NCBI GenBank assembly: GCA_019637435.1
Contig: JAHBVO010000001.1
Span: 1,798,001 to 1,862,000, forward strand
DNA length: 64,000 nt
From: Candidatus Obscuribacterales bacterium
Lineage (GTDB): Bacteria > Cyanobacteriota > Vampirovibrionia > Obscuribacterales > Obscuribacteraceae
Direction: 5' to 3'
A program made the translations under genes and the position numbers. The notes below the pieces were generated by a model. The model was not told the DNA's origin. It saw only the letters and a program-made list of their open reading frames with translations, and ran no database searches. This document shows, piece by piece, positions 28,621 to 36,634 of this stretch. The first letter of the stretch is position 1; every line of letters begins with the position of its first letter.

Positions 28621-29859
28621 TTGGCTGATGACAATATAAAGCTTATCGATGGCGTGCCCTTCTCATGGAAAACATACCTGCCGATTATTCTTGTTGCCGG
28701 GCTGGGATTTCTAGTCGACGTCTATGATGTATTGCTGTTTGCGATCTTGCGTGTTCCCAGTCTAAAAGACCTGGGAGTGAGCCCAGCCGATACACTTGAA
28801 GTCGGCGTCGGTTTGTTGAACGCGCAAATGGTTGGTTTGATTCTGGGTGGTATCGTATGGGGTGCCATTGGGGACAGGAAAGGAAGGAAGGCTGCTCTTG
28901 TAGGCTCGATCCTTTGTTATTCGATTGCTTCGATTTTGAACAGTTTTATCACTGATGTTTCCATGTACGGTGTATTGCGCTTCGTGACTGGTTTTGGTCT
29001 GGCTGGTGAAGTTGGGGCTGCTATGACCATTGCAGCGGAAGTCACACCCGCTCGCTATCGCACGTATGGAACGGCCGCGGTTTCACTGATGGGCGTCCTT
29101 GGCTCTGTGCTGGCTAGTATCGTGGGTAGTGCCATCCAGTGGAGAACAGCTTACTTTATAGCCGGTGTGGCTGGTCTGGCTCTGCTTTGCATACGAATTA
29201 AGATGAATGAAACAGCCCTATTTGAGAAGGCTAAGTCAGAAGGCGGCTTGAGTCGCGACGGATTGATGAAACTGGCTCGCCCGAAGAAGTTGCTGAAAGT
29301 ATTGAGATGCGTGCTAGTCGCACTGCCTTTGTTTTTTGTGTTTGGTGTGCTGGTGACGTTTGCGCCTGAGATCATGCCAAATGGTGCTGAGGCATCTTAT
29401 CTGGTGGCGAAAATCGCGGCGTTCTATTCAATAGGAGAGGCGCTTGGAGAGGCGGTTTGTGGTGTGACTAGCCAACTTTTGCGCAGCCGCAAAAAGGCGA
29501 TATTGCTGTTTCAAGTTTGCGCATTGGTTTTAACCATCTTTACCGTGAGAAGCACTCCTGATGTTTACGCTTTTCTTTGTTTGCCGCTCGGATTCTTTGT
29601 TGGATACTGGGCTATAGCCATTACAACCACTGCAGAACAATTTGGCACCAATGTCAGGTCGACTGTGACGACAGTGGTGCCGAATCTCATGCGTGCCTGT
29701 CATATTCCAATAAACTTGACGTTCGCAGCACTCGTGAAAACTTATGGAACCAATACTGCCGTTATTTCGCTCGGAATTTGCAGTTATGTTCTCGCGTTTA
29801 TCTCATTGTTTTTGATGGAAGAAACATTCGCACGAGATCTGGACTTCCTGGAGTCGTAA
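28621..29859 (+). CDS. Major facilitator superfamily transporter
   Basis: About 412 residues and 12 membrane segments. MFS motif A is GDRKGRK in the loop between segments 2 and 3, and the segment 4-5 region FVTGFGLAGEVGAAMTIAAEVTPARYR is typical of the metabolite:H+ symporter subfamily (sialic acid, aromatic acid and shikimate carriers). The substrate cannot be told. Start: TTG at 28621 with GGAG 10 nt upstream is preferred; the frame also reaches a GTG at 28582. It follows the strong terminator of the adhesin gene and is convergent with the TyrA-PheA gene, 3 bp apart. Confidence 0.85.
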   Translation: MADDNIKLIDGVPFSWKTYLPIILVAGLGFLVDVYDVLLFAILRVPSLKDLGVSPADTLEVGVGLLNAQMVGLILGGIVWGAIGDRKGRKAALVGSILCYSIASILNSFITDVSMYGVLRFVTGFGLAGEVGAAMTIAAEVTPARYRTYGTAAVSLMGVLGSVLASIVGSAIQWRTAYFIAGVAGLALLCIRIKMNETALFEKAKSEGGLSRDGLMKLARPKKLLKVLRCVLVALPLFFVFGVLVTFAPEIMPNGAEASYLVAKIAAFYSIGEALGEAVCGVTSQLLRSRKKAILLFQVCALVLTIFTVRSTPDVYAFLCLPLGFFVGYWAIAITTTAEQFGTNVRSTVTTVVPNLMRACHIPINLTFAALVKTYGTNTAVISLGICSYVLAFISLFLMEETFARDLDFLES

Positions 29860-29862
29860 TGA

Positions 29863-31206
29863 TCAAGGTCGCTGAACCCACAAAAAGCTCGTGAAGTTGG
29901 AATCCAAGTCTTGGAGGTTGTCTTCGATGATCTTCAAATCGTTAATTTCCGCCAGGGTGCGGCTACCCATCACTGCAATGTTTTTTGGCAGTTCGCCGCT
30001 CGCAAGTAGTTCCGCTACTTTTGCGTGATCTACCAGATCTCCTTCTCCACTAGTTTGCTTCAATTTGCTGTACTTTTGAAGCAGATTTGTATGACATTGC
30101 CTGAGCACTTGAGGATGCGTCATTATGGTATCGACCTCGTTGAACTCGGCGTCCTTCGAAATCATCAGAGCATGCGATATTTTGATGCCGAATTCTTCGA
30201 TAATGTCGAATCGATATTTAGCTGAAGCCTGAACTGTTTCGGTAACGATACCACCGAGTGAATTGTGGATTGCAAACTGACCGCGATCCACCACGCCTTC
30301 GTGCAGGGCGCGGAGAACGTTTTCAGTTGTGTGCAAATAATGAAGTTCGAATTTGCATTCCGGTGTCCTGCTCAGATAGTAGCGTGCTGCTTCTTCGTTA
30401 AAACTGCCACGACCGCCCTGGATCCCTATAACGAGCCTATCTTTGTATATTCGATTCGGTAGAAGTTGATCGAAAATCTTTGTCTGCGCTTCCGAGAGTT
30501 TCAGTCGCATTGCGCGTGTGTGTGGGTTGTACGTTTGCAAATCGACGAAGAGTTGCCAGGTATCATGGCAAACTTGAGTCTTAATTTCTTGCAGTTTCTG
30601 AGCGCCTAGAGTATCAATCGAGGTTGGCTCTAAACCAAATTCGCCGAGGATGCGACCGACGAAATGTGTAACTCCCTGACTCTGTGCGGCGAGTCGATCG
30701 TGTTCGTCTGCGTCCATTTCGATCACGCGCATTTGTTTTTGTGCAAAATAAGTTTTCCAGAATTGGTAAATCTGATCGTTGACTTTGAGTTTGTCTATGA
30801 CAATCGGCTGGTTGGCTAAGCCGTTTGAATTGACGCTGTCCGGTCCAAACATTGGGTGAGTAAGAATAGCGTGCACACCCTCGGGCAGGTGTTTTTCAAA
30901 GACAGCCTTGGGATGCAATTTTACTGAGAGCACGTCAATTAGTGTACGGGGACCTCCTAGACGAGCGAGTATCTGGCTGTGCTCTTCGATGACTTGTTCG
31001 AATAAAGAAATCGGAACGCAGTAGAAGATTGTGTCACAGCTGAGCGCCTCCTCAAGCGATACGAGGTTTGCTCCATGATCAGAAGCGGATTGAACTGCAT
31101 CTTGCGAAGGGTCGAATACTTTTAAGGTAAAGTCATCTTTGAGAATCGAGGACCAGAGCTGACCAAAGCGACCAAATCCGATTATTGCGACGTTGAGCTT
31201 ATCCAA
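29863..31206 (-). CDS. Fused prephenate/arogenate dehydrogenase - prephenate dehydratase (TyrA-PheA)
   Basis: 447 residues. The N-terminal half is a TyrA-like dehydrogenase: Rossmann GFGRFG (10-15), catalytic-type HPMFGPDS (117-124) and EHDRLAAQSQGVTHF (168-182). From about residue 257 a prephenate dehydratase domain follows: GIQGGRGSFNEEAARYYL, then IHNSLGGIVTETV (where the usual E-N-S is H-N-S), ending with NFTSFLWV, which keeps the Thr of the TRF motif but has Ser for Arg. There is no C-terminal ACT domain, so feedback control by Phe through ACT is absent. The protein should direct prephenate to both Tyr and Phe. Start is TTG at 31206, with GGAAAA upstream; no earlier in-frame ATG. It is divergent from the TonB-C-like gene. 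Confidence 0.88.
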   Translation of the reverse strand: MDKLNVAIIGFGRFGQLWSSILKDDFTLKVFDPSQDAVQSASDHGANLVSLEEALSCDTIFYCVPISLFEQVIEEHSQILARLGGPRTLIDVLSVKLHPKAVFEKHLPEGVHAILTHPMFGPDSVNSNGLANQPIVIDKLKVNDQIYQFWKTYFAQKQMRVIEMDADEHDRLAAQSQGVTHFVGRILGEFGLEPTSIDTLGAQKLQEIKTQVCHDTWQLFVDLQTYNPHTRAMRLKLSEAQTKIFDQLLPNRIYKDRLVIGIQGGRGSFNEEAARYYLSRTPECKFELHYLHTTENVLRALHEGVVDRGQFAIHNSLGGIVTETVQASAKYRFDIIEEFGIKISHALMISKDAEFNEVDTIMTHPQVLRQCHTNLLQKYSKLKQTSGEGDLVDHAKVAELLASGELPKNIAVMGSRTLAEINDLKIIEDNLQDLDSNFTSFLWVQRP

Positions 31207-31297
31207 GTTGTTTTTTCCAAAATTCGCCAGTAGATTCCGCCTATTTTATCAGGGGGCGGCGTAGGTTTTTTATTGGGCGCCAGGTGGTTTAAACGGT

Positions 31298-31699
31298 ATG
31301 AGTGTGCGGATGGCAAAAGCGGTTCTGGCAGTGGCGATTTCGATTATCGCCGTCGGAACAATTTGCGACTCGGGGCGATGCGGAGGGTCTCTCCAATCCG
31401 TGTCCCATGAAGATTCCTTGTCGAATAGTCAATATGTGGATACCGTCAGAGAAACTGTTTTAGAGAATTGGGCGAAGAATCAAGCCTCCTTGGCGGCGAA
31501 GCGAGCAACGACAGTTTCTTTCTCCATATCGAGAAATGGAACGGTTTCACAACTTTCAATCAAGGCTTCGTCGGGAAATTCGCACCAGGATTATGCAGCA
31601 ATTGAAACAATCATTGCTTCTTCCTTCTCTCCACTTCCAAACGATGGTCCCGATGCCGTAAGTGTTGAGATGCAAGTTGGTGCGATGCACAAAAAGTGA
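31298..31699 (+). CDS. Secreted TonB C-terminal-like domain protein
   Basis: 133 residues: a signal peptide (residues 1-25), then a domain with VSFSISRNGTVSQLSIKASSG and AAIETIIASSFSPLP, the strand-helix pattern of the TonB C-terminal fold (energy-transducer family). There is no proline-rich linker or TonB-like anchor and no receptor or ExbBD nearby, so it is more likely a stand-alone periplasmic domain of unknown partner. Shine-Dalgarno support is weak. It is convergent with the 31716 gene. Confidence 0.75.
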   Translation: MSVRMAKAVLAVAISIIAVGTICDSGRCGGSLQSVSHEDSLSNSQYVDTVRETVLENWAKNQASLAAKRATTVSFSISRNGTVSQLSIKASSGNSHQDYAAIETIIASSFSPLPNDGPDAVSVEMQVGAMHKK

Positions 31700-31715
31700 C
31701 CATCGAACGATCAAT

Positions 31716-32129
31716 TCAATAGTCTGCGAAACCTTCCGGACCTTGTGTAAACCGGCGTAGCAAGAAGATTTCAAGTTCTGACTTGTCGTGAATCACCGCC
31801 GGCGGTGTCGCACTCTGAAACACCGGGAGGCTCACGCCATAGATATCTTTTGATGCCTCTTCAAATTGTTCGAGAGTAACAATCTCATCAATCTGGTGAA
31901 TTCCCATCGCCGACATTTCGGTGAGATCTCCTGGACCGTCGTGGGTTGAATCGCTGAAACCTTCGTTATCTAGCCAGCCTTGGACCTTCTCGTAAGCGGT
32001 CTCCTCATCATCGGCTGCGAATAACTGACTGTGAATCGCGTAGCTCTTTTCGCTTTTCTTCAGCTTATTTGTTTCGTCGAACCACTTGTCCTCGAGCATC
32101 ACAACAATTTGTGCCACGAATAATCTCAC
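31716..32129 (-). CDS. Conserved hypothetical protein (DUF4288-like)
   Basis: 137 residues, cytoplasmic, acidic. The N-terminal strand MRLFVAQIVVMLED and the block SQLFAADDEETAYEKVQGWLDNEGFSDSTHDGPGDL.EMSAMGIHQIDEI resemble small DUF4288-type proteins, but I am not certain. GTG at 32129 is the start and lies 5 bp after the stop of the preceding secreted protein gene, so the two are probably in one operon. No function assigned. Confidence 0.7.
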   Translation of the reverse strand: MRLFVAQIVVMLEDKWFDETNKLKKSEKSYAIHSQLFAADDEETAYEKVQGWLDNEGFSDSTHDGPGDLTEMSAMGIHQIDEIVTLEQFEEASKDIYGVSLPVFQSATPPAVIHDKSELEIFLLRRFTQGPEGFADY

Positions 32130-32134
32130 TGTGA

Positions 32135-32914
32135 CTAGTTCTCCCTGATTGCGTCCATCTTTTCATGGGCATTGTTGCGACCGATGTACTTGATGTGAAT
32201 CAAATCCTTTCCGCTACTGCCAGTTCCGACGTATCCTACGCTTTTCATCGTGAACCCATCAGGCATTCCACTCAAGCCTGCGCTGAGAGCCATGTTGCCA
32301 TTGCCGTCAATCGTGTACGGGTGGAATCCGCTCGCCTTGTTGAGACCTCGGTACTGATTTCCTTTTATCTCAAGCTTACCGATGTTCACCATCATGCCAG
32401 CTGTCCAGAGAACGCAAGCGTAGGTTCCGTCCGGAGGTTTGCCCTTGCCCTGGGAGATTGGCCCCTTTTGTCCTGGCGGCACGTATGTTGCCTGGGAACT
32501 TGGAGAAGGTGCGCTTCCTGATCTTCCTGAATTCTGCGATGTTGTGTTTCCTCGGGCGGACGAATTTTTCACTGCTGTAGAGGTACCGCCTGTGGTACCG
32601 GAGGTGGTGCTTCCATTCGATGCGCTCGCGGAACCTCCAGTGGGCGTTTTTCCGGCTGGAGCATCTGAGATCGCTGTTCCGCTAAATCCGCGTATTCTGT
32701 TCATAGGAACAACGTAGTCGTCTCCATTGTCTAATTTGACAACGAAGCCTCCTTGAACTGTACCTGTGACCGTGGCGTTGCGCCATTCAGTTCCCCAGGG
32801 CTGAGCGTCTACTTTTGCTCCGATCGCGAAATCTTCCGCCATGGCGGCGCTGATGCAGGCTGAAGTCAAAGTTAGTACTACATTCAAGGCTACGATTGGT
32901 TTCCAAAAATTCAA
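32135..32914 (-). CDS. Secreted protein with Tudor/SH3-like N-terminal domain
   Basis: 259 residues. A signal peptide ends at about residue 26 (AAMA/ED). Residues 30-80 (IGAKVDAQPWGTEWRNATVTGTVQGGFVVKLDNGDDYVVPMNRIR) form a small beta-barrel of Tudor/agenet type. A Ser/Gly/Thr-rich linker (85-150) and a C-terminal domain with GTYACVLWTAGMMVNIGKLEI follow. The TTG start at 32914 is supported by GGAGG 7 nt upstream. First gene of a two-gene operon with the 31716 product. Function unknown. Confidence 0.78.
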   Translation of the reverse strand: MNFWKPIVALNVVLTLTSACISAAMAEDFAIGAKVDAQPWGTEWRNATVTGTVQGGFVVKLDNGDDYVVPMNRIRGFSGTAISDAPAGKTPTGGSASASNGSTTSGTTGGTSTAVKNSSARGNTTSQNSGRSGSAPSPSSQATYVPPGQKGPISQGKGKPPDGTYACVLWTAGMMVNIGKLEIKGNQYRGLNKASGFHPYTIDGNGNMALSAGLSGMPDGFTMKSVGYVGTGSSGKDLIHIKYIGRNNAHEKMDAIREN

Positions 32915-33075
32915 GATGGGACCTCCAGGTAAAAGACCGCGCCGATTTCGGTTTCGGCGCCAGCTCGCACCGCAATCAATCTACGGTGGATTAATGCTGC
33001 GCTGCGAACGAAATGATACCACAAATGCCCCTTCGTTCCCTTCGTGTCCTTGGCTCAGGCAAGGCGTCTTGGTGA

Positions 33076-33642
33076 CTAGACCCTCAGGAGACCGCGGAAA
33101 CCTCGAACGGCGTAATAAGACTGTGCACCGTTGTGGTAAACAAATACTTTGCCATAGCGATAGTCGCAGAATAGCGCGCCGCCTAGCTTGCGAATATCGG
33201 CAGGAGTTTTCACCCAACTGGAAGTCTTTTTGTCGAACTCACCGAGACTTTGCAGGTCTCGATATTCGTCTTCTGTCAGGAGCTCAATTCCCATTGAGAC
33301 GGCGGTTTCAACGGCGCTTCCTTCGGGCTTATGCTCCTTCCTTGAATCGAGACCTTGTTTGTCGTAGCAAAGACCGCGCCGGCCAATCGGACTTTCTGGG
33401 GAGCAATCGACGAAGATTATCTCGCCACTCTCTTTGTCTTCACCGACTACATCAGGCTCCCCACCGGTTTCCTGCATTTGATTGAGCGACCAGAGTTGTT
33501 TCGGATGTGCTGAGAGTCTGGCCTCGACATGTTTCCATTCGACTTCCTTGTGACGCTTCTGATTCTTCTCGAACCGAGCCTTTAGAACTTCCAGCAGTTC
33601 TTCTTGCTGTTTCGATGTTAGCGCTTTCTGTTTACTGGACAT
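33076..33642 (-). CDS. DUF4256 domain protein
   Basis: 188 residues with the recognisable DUF4256 pattern: LEVLKARFEKNQKRH, LNQMQETGGEPDVVG, FVDCSPESPIGRRGLCYD, AVSMGIELLTEDEYRDLQ and DYRYGKVFVYHNGAQSYYAVRGFRG. The family is widespread but its activity is not known to me. Starts at ATG 33642 with GAGAAAA upstream, divergent from the DapB-like gene across 79 bp. Confidence 0.85.
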   Translation of the reverse strand: MSSKQKALTSKQQEELLEVLKARFEKNQKRHKEVEWKHVEARLSAHPKQLWSLNQMQETGGEPDVVGEDKESGEIIFVDCSPESPIGRRGLCYDKQGLDSRKEHKPEGSAVETAVSMGIELLTEDEYRDLQSLGEFDKKTSSWVKTPADIRKLGGALFCDYRYGKVFVYHNGAQSYYAVRGFRGLLRV

Positions 33643-33721
33643 GGTTTTCTCAAATTGGATGCTGGTGACGTTTCTGAGTTATTATAGCGAGGTTTTCTAA
33701 ACAGTCTCTGCGGGAGAACTA

Positions 33722-34528
33722 ATGGGCATCAAAGTTTGTGTTGCAGGTGTGACGGGCTGGACGGGTCAGTGTGTCGCTCGTGCGATCATTGAATCGAGCG
33801 AATTCGAACTCGTATCAGCGATCGCAAGAAAAACTGCTGGTCAGGATATTGGCGAGGCATTGGGTCATGCTCGACTTGGTCGCTTGATTTCGGGGAGTGT
33901 CGAAGAAGCGCTTGCGGAGCCGGTGGACGTTTTTGTCGAATACACTAGCGCGACATCGGCGAAGGGGAATGTTCTAGCGGCAATCGCAAAAAAGGTAAAC
34001 GTAGTCATTGGAAGTTCTGGATTGACTGCGACGGATTATGACGAGATCGAAACGGCTGCGATTGCGAATAATGTCGGAGTCATTAGTGCAGGGAACTTCT
34101 CTATCACCGCGGCTCTTGCAAAGCGGTTTGCATTGATGGCAGCGGAGCATCTTCCGCAGTGGGAGATAATCGATTACGCATCGTCTACTAAGCCCGACGT
34201 GCCGAGTGGTACCACACAAGAGTTAGCTGAAGAACTTGGAAAGGTGCGCGAGAACAAACAGGGTGTTGCAATTGGCGATTTGCATGGTCCGAAAGAGGCG
34301 CGAGGAGCACAGATTGCGAATACTCCCGTGCACTCGTTGCGCCTGCCGAGCTATGTCATCGCCTTCGAAACTATATTCGGTTTACCAAATGAGAGGCTGA
34401 CTATTCGTCATGATGCGGGCAGTGGAGCCGAGCCTTATGTTCAAGGTACGCTGCTTGCCGTGAAGAAAGTGATGACAGTAAAGGGTTTAATTCGCGGTTT
34501 AGATAATCTGCTGTTTGCGAAGTCTTAA
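33722..34528 (+). CDS. DapB-like dihydrodipicolinate reductase family protein
   Basis: 268 residues. A Rossmann domain (VAGVTGWTGQCVARAI) binds NAD(P)H, and the C-terminal DapB domain has GNFSITAALAKRFA, TKPDVPSGTT, HSLRLPSY and ERLTIRHDAGSG. In true DapB the catalytic block is E..HH..K.DAPSGTA; here it is E..YASSTKPDVPSGTT, so both His are replaced while Lys and the PSGT loop remain. It may still be a lysine/peptidoglycan pathway reductase with altered catalysis, or a different reductase on the same fold; the gene symbol is withheld. Strong Shine-Dalgarno GGGAGAA before the ATG. Confidence 0.75.
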   Translation: MGIKVCVAGVTGWTGQCVARAIIESSEFELVSAIARKTAGQDIGEALGHARLGRLISGSVEEALAEPVDVFVEYTSATSAKGNVLAAIAKKVNVVIGSSGLTATDYDEIETAAIANNVGVISAGNFSITAALAKRFALMAAEHLPQWEIIDYASSTKPDVPSGTTQELAEELGKVRENKQGVAIGDLHGPKEARGAQIANTPVHSLRLPSYVIAFETIFGLPNERLTIRHDAGSGAEPYVQGTLLAVKKVMTVKGLIRGLDNLLFAKS

Positions 34529-34533
34529 CGACC

Positions 34534-34562
34534 TCGCTCCGGGCTTAGTCCTGGCGGAGCGA
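34534..34562. terminator. Bidirectional terminator hairpin
   Basis: TCGCTCC and GGAGCGA form a 7-bp perfect stem with partial inner pairing, between the convergent DapB-like and hydrolase genes; it covers the last codons of the latter. Confidence 0.55.
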
Positions 34563-35564
34563 ATGCGATTCATCGTTCTCGAGTTTTGAAGATACTTCTG
34601 CAATAGTTTTAACAGTGGTGCGTGGTCGAACCGACGTTGCAAGCCAGTTGTTCATCACTTCGAAAACCTCGTCGCTCGGCTTCTGGTGCTCGACAAGCAG
34701 GTGTCCGCGGTTTTTTAGCACAACGAGTTCTGCTTTCTTCGTCGCCATCCTCGATACCATTTTGTGCAACTGGTTTGTCTTCTGGATTTTATCCTTTTTT
34801 CCGGCGACTATGAGAATCGGCATGGATTCAGGAAGTTGGTGAAGGTACTGAACGGTTCGGCGATTGGTAACCGCTGCTTTGATCAGATCTTCTACGCTCA
34901 TTTCCTTGCAAGTATCTTCGTGTGCAAGACATTTTTTTACTAGCTGTTTATCTTCCGAAAGCGTTGGCTCCAGGTAGGGCACGATGTTCATGGGCGTCTT
35001 CGGGTGCGCCAGACCCTGGAAGAATGTTTTGACCCACAGAGGTCTAGGATGAACTGCGACTTTGTAAGAGATGCTGAACAACATTGCTCCGTCCAGAAGG
35101 TCTGGGCAGGTTGAAGCTTCCCACAGGCAGTAGTTTGCGCCCATGCTTTCGCCTAAACCGAAAATCGGAACATCCGGATATTTTTCTCTGAGAGTCGAAA
35201 GCAGTTTTGATAGATCATCTTTGCTTTGAGTGAAGTGAAAGCGCTTATCGGCACCGAAGTTAGCGTTCGGCTTGAGCCATTCACCGAGCCCGCGAAGATC
35301 GATGGTGTAAACGTGGAAATTTTTCTCTGCGAAATGCTTTCCCAACTCCTCGTAGGCTTTGCCGCTGAAAACCAATCCTGGTACCGCAACTATTATGCCT
35401 TGCGGTTTTGAATCAGTTTCCTTCACCCATCGGTGAACAGGCAAATTTAGCTCTTCTCCAATCGGCGCGCGCTCTTCGAACAGGCAATCTGCATGTGCTG
35501 GCGCGCCAAGACCAGCGACCAGAGCCACGATAGAGAATGCGGTTTTTAGTAAGCGTGAACTCAT
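34545..35564 (-). CDS. Exported alpha/beta hydrolase (monoglyceride lipase / serine aminopeptidase-like)
   Basis: 339 residues from ATG 35564, which has GAGGAAA about 8 nt upstream and begins a signal peptide (SRLLKTAFSIVALVAGLGAPAHA). The open frame reaches 35822 but that extension would bury the signal peptide. Alpha/beta hydrolase features: GIIVAVPGLVFSGKAYEEL, DLRGLGEW, nucleophile elbow GLGESMG (Ser catalytic), acid region around GKKDKIQ, and catalytic His in KNRGHLLVEH. This is the S33/monoacylglycerol lipase group, so the substrate is probably a lipid or small ester outside the cytoplasm. Confidence 0.85.
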   Translation of the reverse strand: MSSRLLKTAFSIVALVAGLGAPAHADCLFEERAPIGEELNLPVHRWVKETDSKPQGIIVAVPGLVFSGKAYEELGKHFAEKNFHVYTIDLRGLGEWLKPNANFGADKRFHFTQSKDDLSKLLSTLREKYPDVPIFGLGESMGANYCLWEASTCPDLLDGAMLFSISYKVAVHPRPLWVKTFFQGLAHPKTPMNIVPYLEPTLSEDKQLVKKCLAHEDTCKEMSVEDLIKAAVTNRRTVQYLHQLPESMPILIVAGKKDKIQKTNQLHKMVSRMATKKAELVVLKNRGHLLVEHQKPSDEVFEVMNNWLATSVRPRTTVKTIAEVSSKLENDESHSLRQD

Positions 35565-36010
35565 TTTAGGTTTCCTCGGACCAACAAAACCGGCAGCAAA
35601 AATTTGCTGCGCAATCGCTACATGAGTCTGGTGTAGCACCTGTTTTCGGTTCATTTGCCGCAATCCGAACTCGAGGTTTGGACCAGCGGTAGTAAATAGC
35701 TTTGGACCGCGGACATGATAACAAGATGTGGAGTTCTTGTGCAGTGGTATCTTTATGGAAAGTATGATCACAAGTCGATCACGACCTGCATTAACGCTCA
35801 CCGTTGCGGGTTTTCGAGACACGAAATTTCAGCGCTTGGCTACTTGTGATTTTGAAACTATCTTAACGAATCAATCGATATCGGAAATGCTCATGAATGG
35901 CTTGGGTTTCCGGCTTTGCCCGATTATTTCCGATGACGGTCGGTGAGCAGTCGCCCAGATTTGCTGAACACACTCAGCTTCACGATAGCAATTTTTTGAG
36001 GACGCCGAGA

Positions 36011-36373
36011 CTAATCTTGTAAAAGCCCGAGTTCTCGACGTTTCTTTTTCGACACTCCGGAGAGTACGATGTCGTAGGATTCTTTCAAGTATTTTTTCAG
36101 TTGTGCATCGTTGAGTCCGGGCTTATCGTAATGCTGAATCCACTTCAAGCCTCGTGATGCCAGATATGGTGCCGGGCGTAGACCTGGCTGTTCCTGAAGA
36201 ACTTCAAATGCCCAGGGGCTGACCTTGAACGTGTAGGACTCATGGTCGTTCTCCCAACCGCCGATTGCGAAAACTTTCTCTGCTACTTTCCATACGTGGC
36301 ATCCGCCCCACTGCATTACGTAAGTGGTGCCGGGTAATGCCTTGCAGAATTTATTGAATTCGGTGTACTTCAT
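36011..36373 (-). CDS. MmcQ/YjbR family protein
   Basis: 120 residues from ATG 36373 (AGGA 8 nt upstream; a start at 36400 is possible but has no such site). Family pattern: NKFCKALPGTTYVMQWG, HVWKVAEKVFAIGGW, ESYTFKVSPWAFEVLQEQPGLRPAPYLASRGLKWI, then YDIVLSGVSKKKRRELGL. These small proteins have a DNA-binding-like fold (CyaY-like) with no known reaction. Monocistronic, between two non-coding gaps. Confidence 0.88.
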   Translation of the reverse strand: MKYTEFNKFCKALPGTTYVMQWGGCHVWKVAEKVFAIGGWENDHESYTFKVSPWAFEVLQEQPGLRPAPYLASRGLKWIQHYDKPGLNDAQLKKYLKESYDIVLSGVSKKKRRELGLLQD

Positions 36374-36473
36374 ATGAACTGTCCTGACTGATCGACTCAT
36401 AGTCTATCAAACAACCACAAGGGATTAACACAGGATGGTCAGCTTGCCTGATTCGTCTTCGTGGTCGTGGTTG

Positions 36474-36530
36474 TTGTCGTCGTCGTCGTCGTCGTCTTCT
36501 TCTTCTTCTTCTTCTTCTTCTTCTTCTTCT
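36474..36530. repeat. Trinucleotide microsatellite upstream of mqo
   Basis: A run of about seven GTC followed by about twelve TTC triplets, ending 105 bp before the mqo start. On each strand it lies within spurious short ORFs (poly-Ser or poly-Asp/Glu). It may affect promoter spacing or DNA shape. Confidence 0.85.
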
Positions 36531-36634
36531 CGGATGCGTCTAGACCTCCCACATCTGAATTTCCTGTTGTCTAAATCTATTCGGTTTAAACGGACCTGTA
36601 ATCTTGATATACTCCCGTGGAAGTGGAGAAAAAA

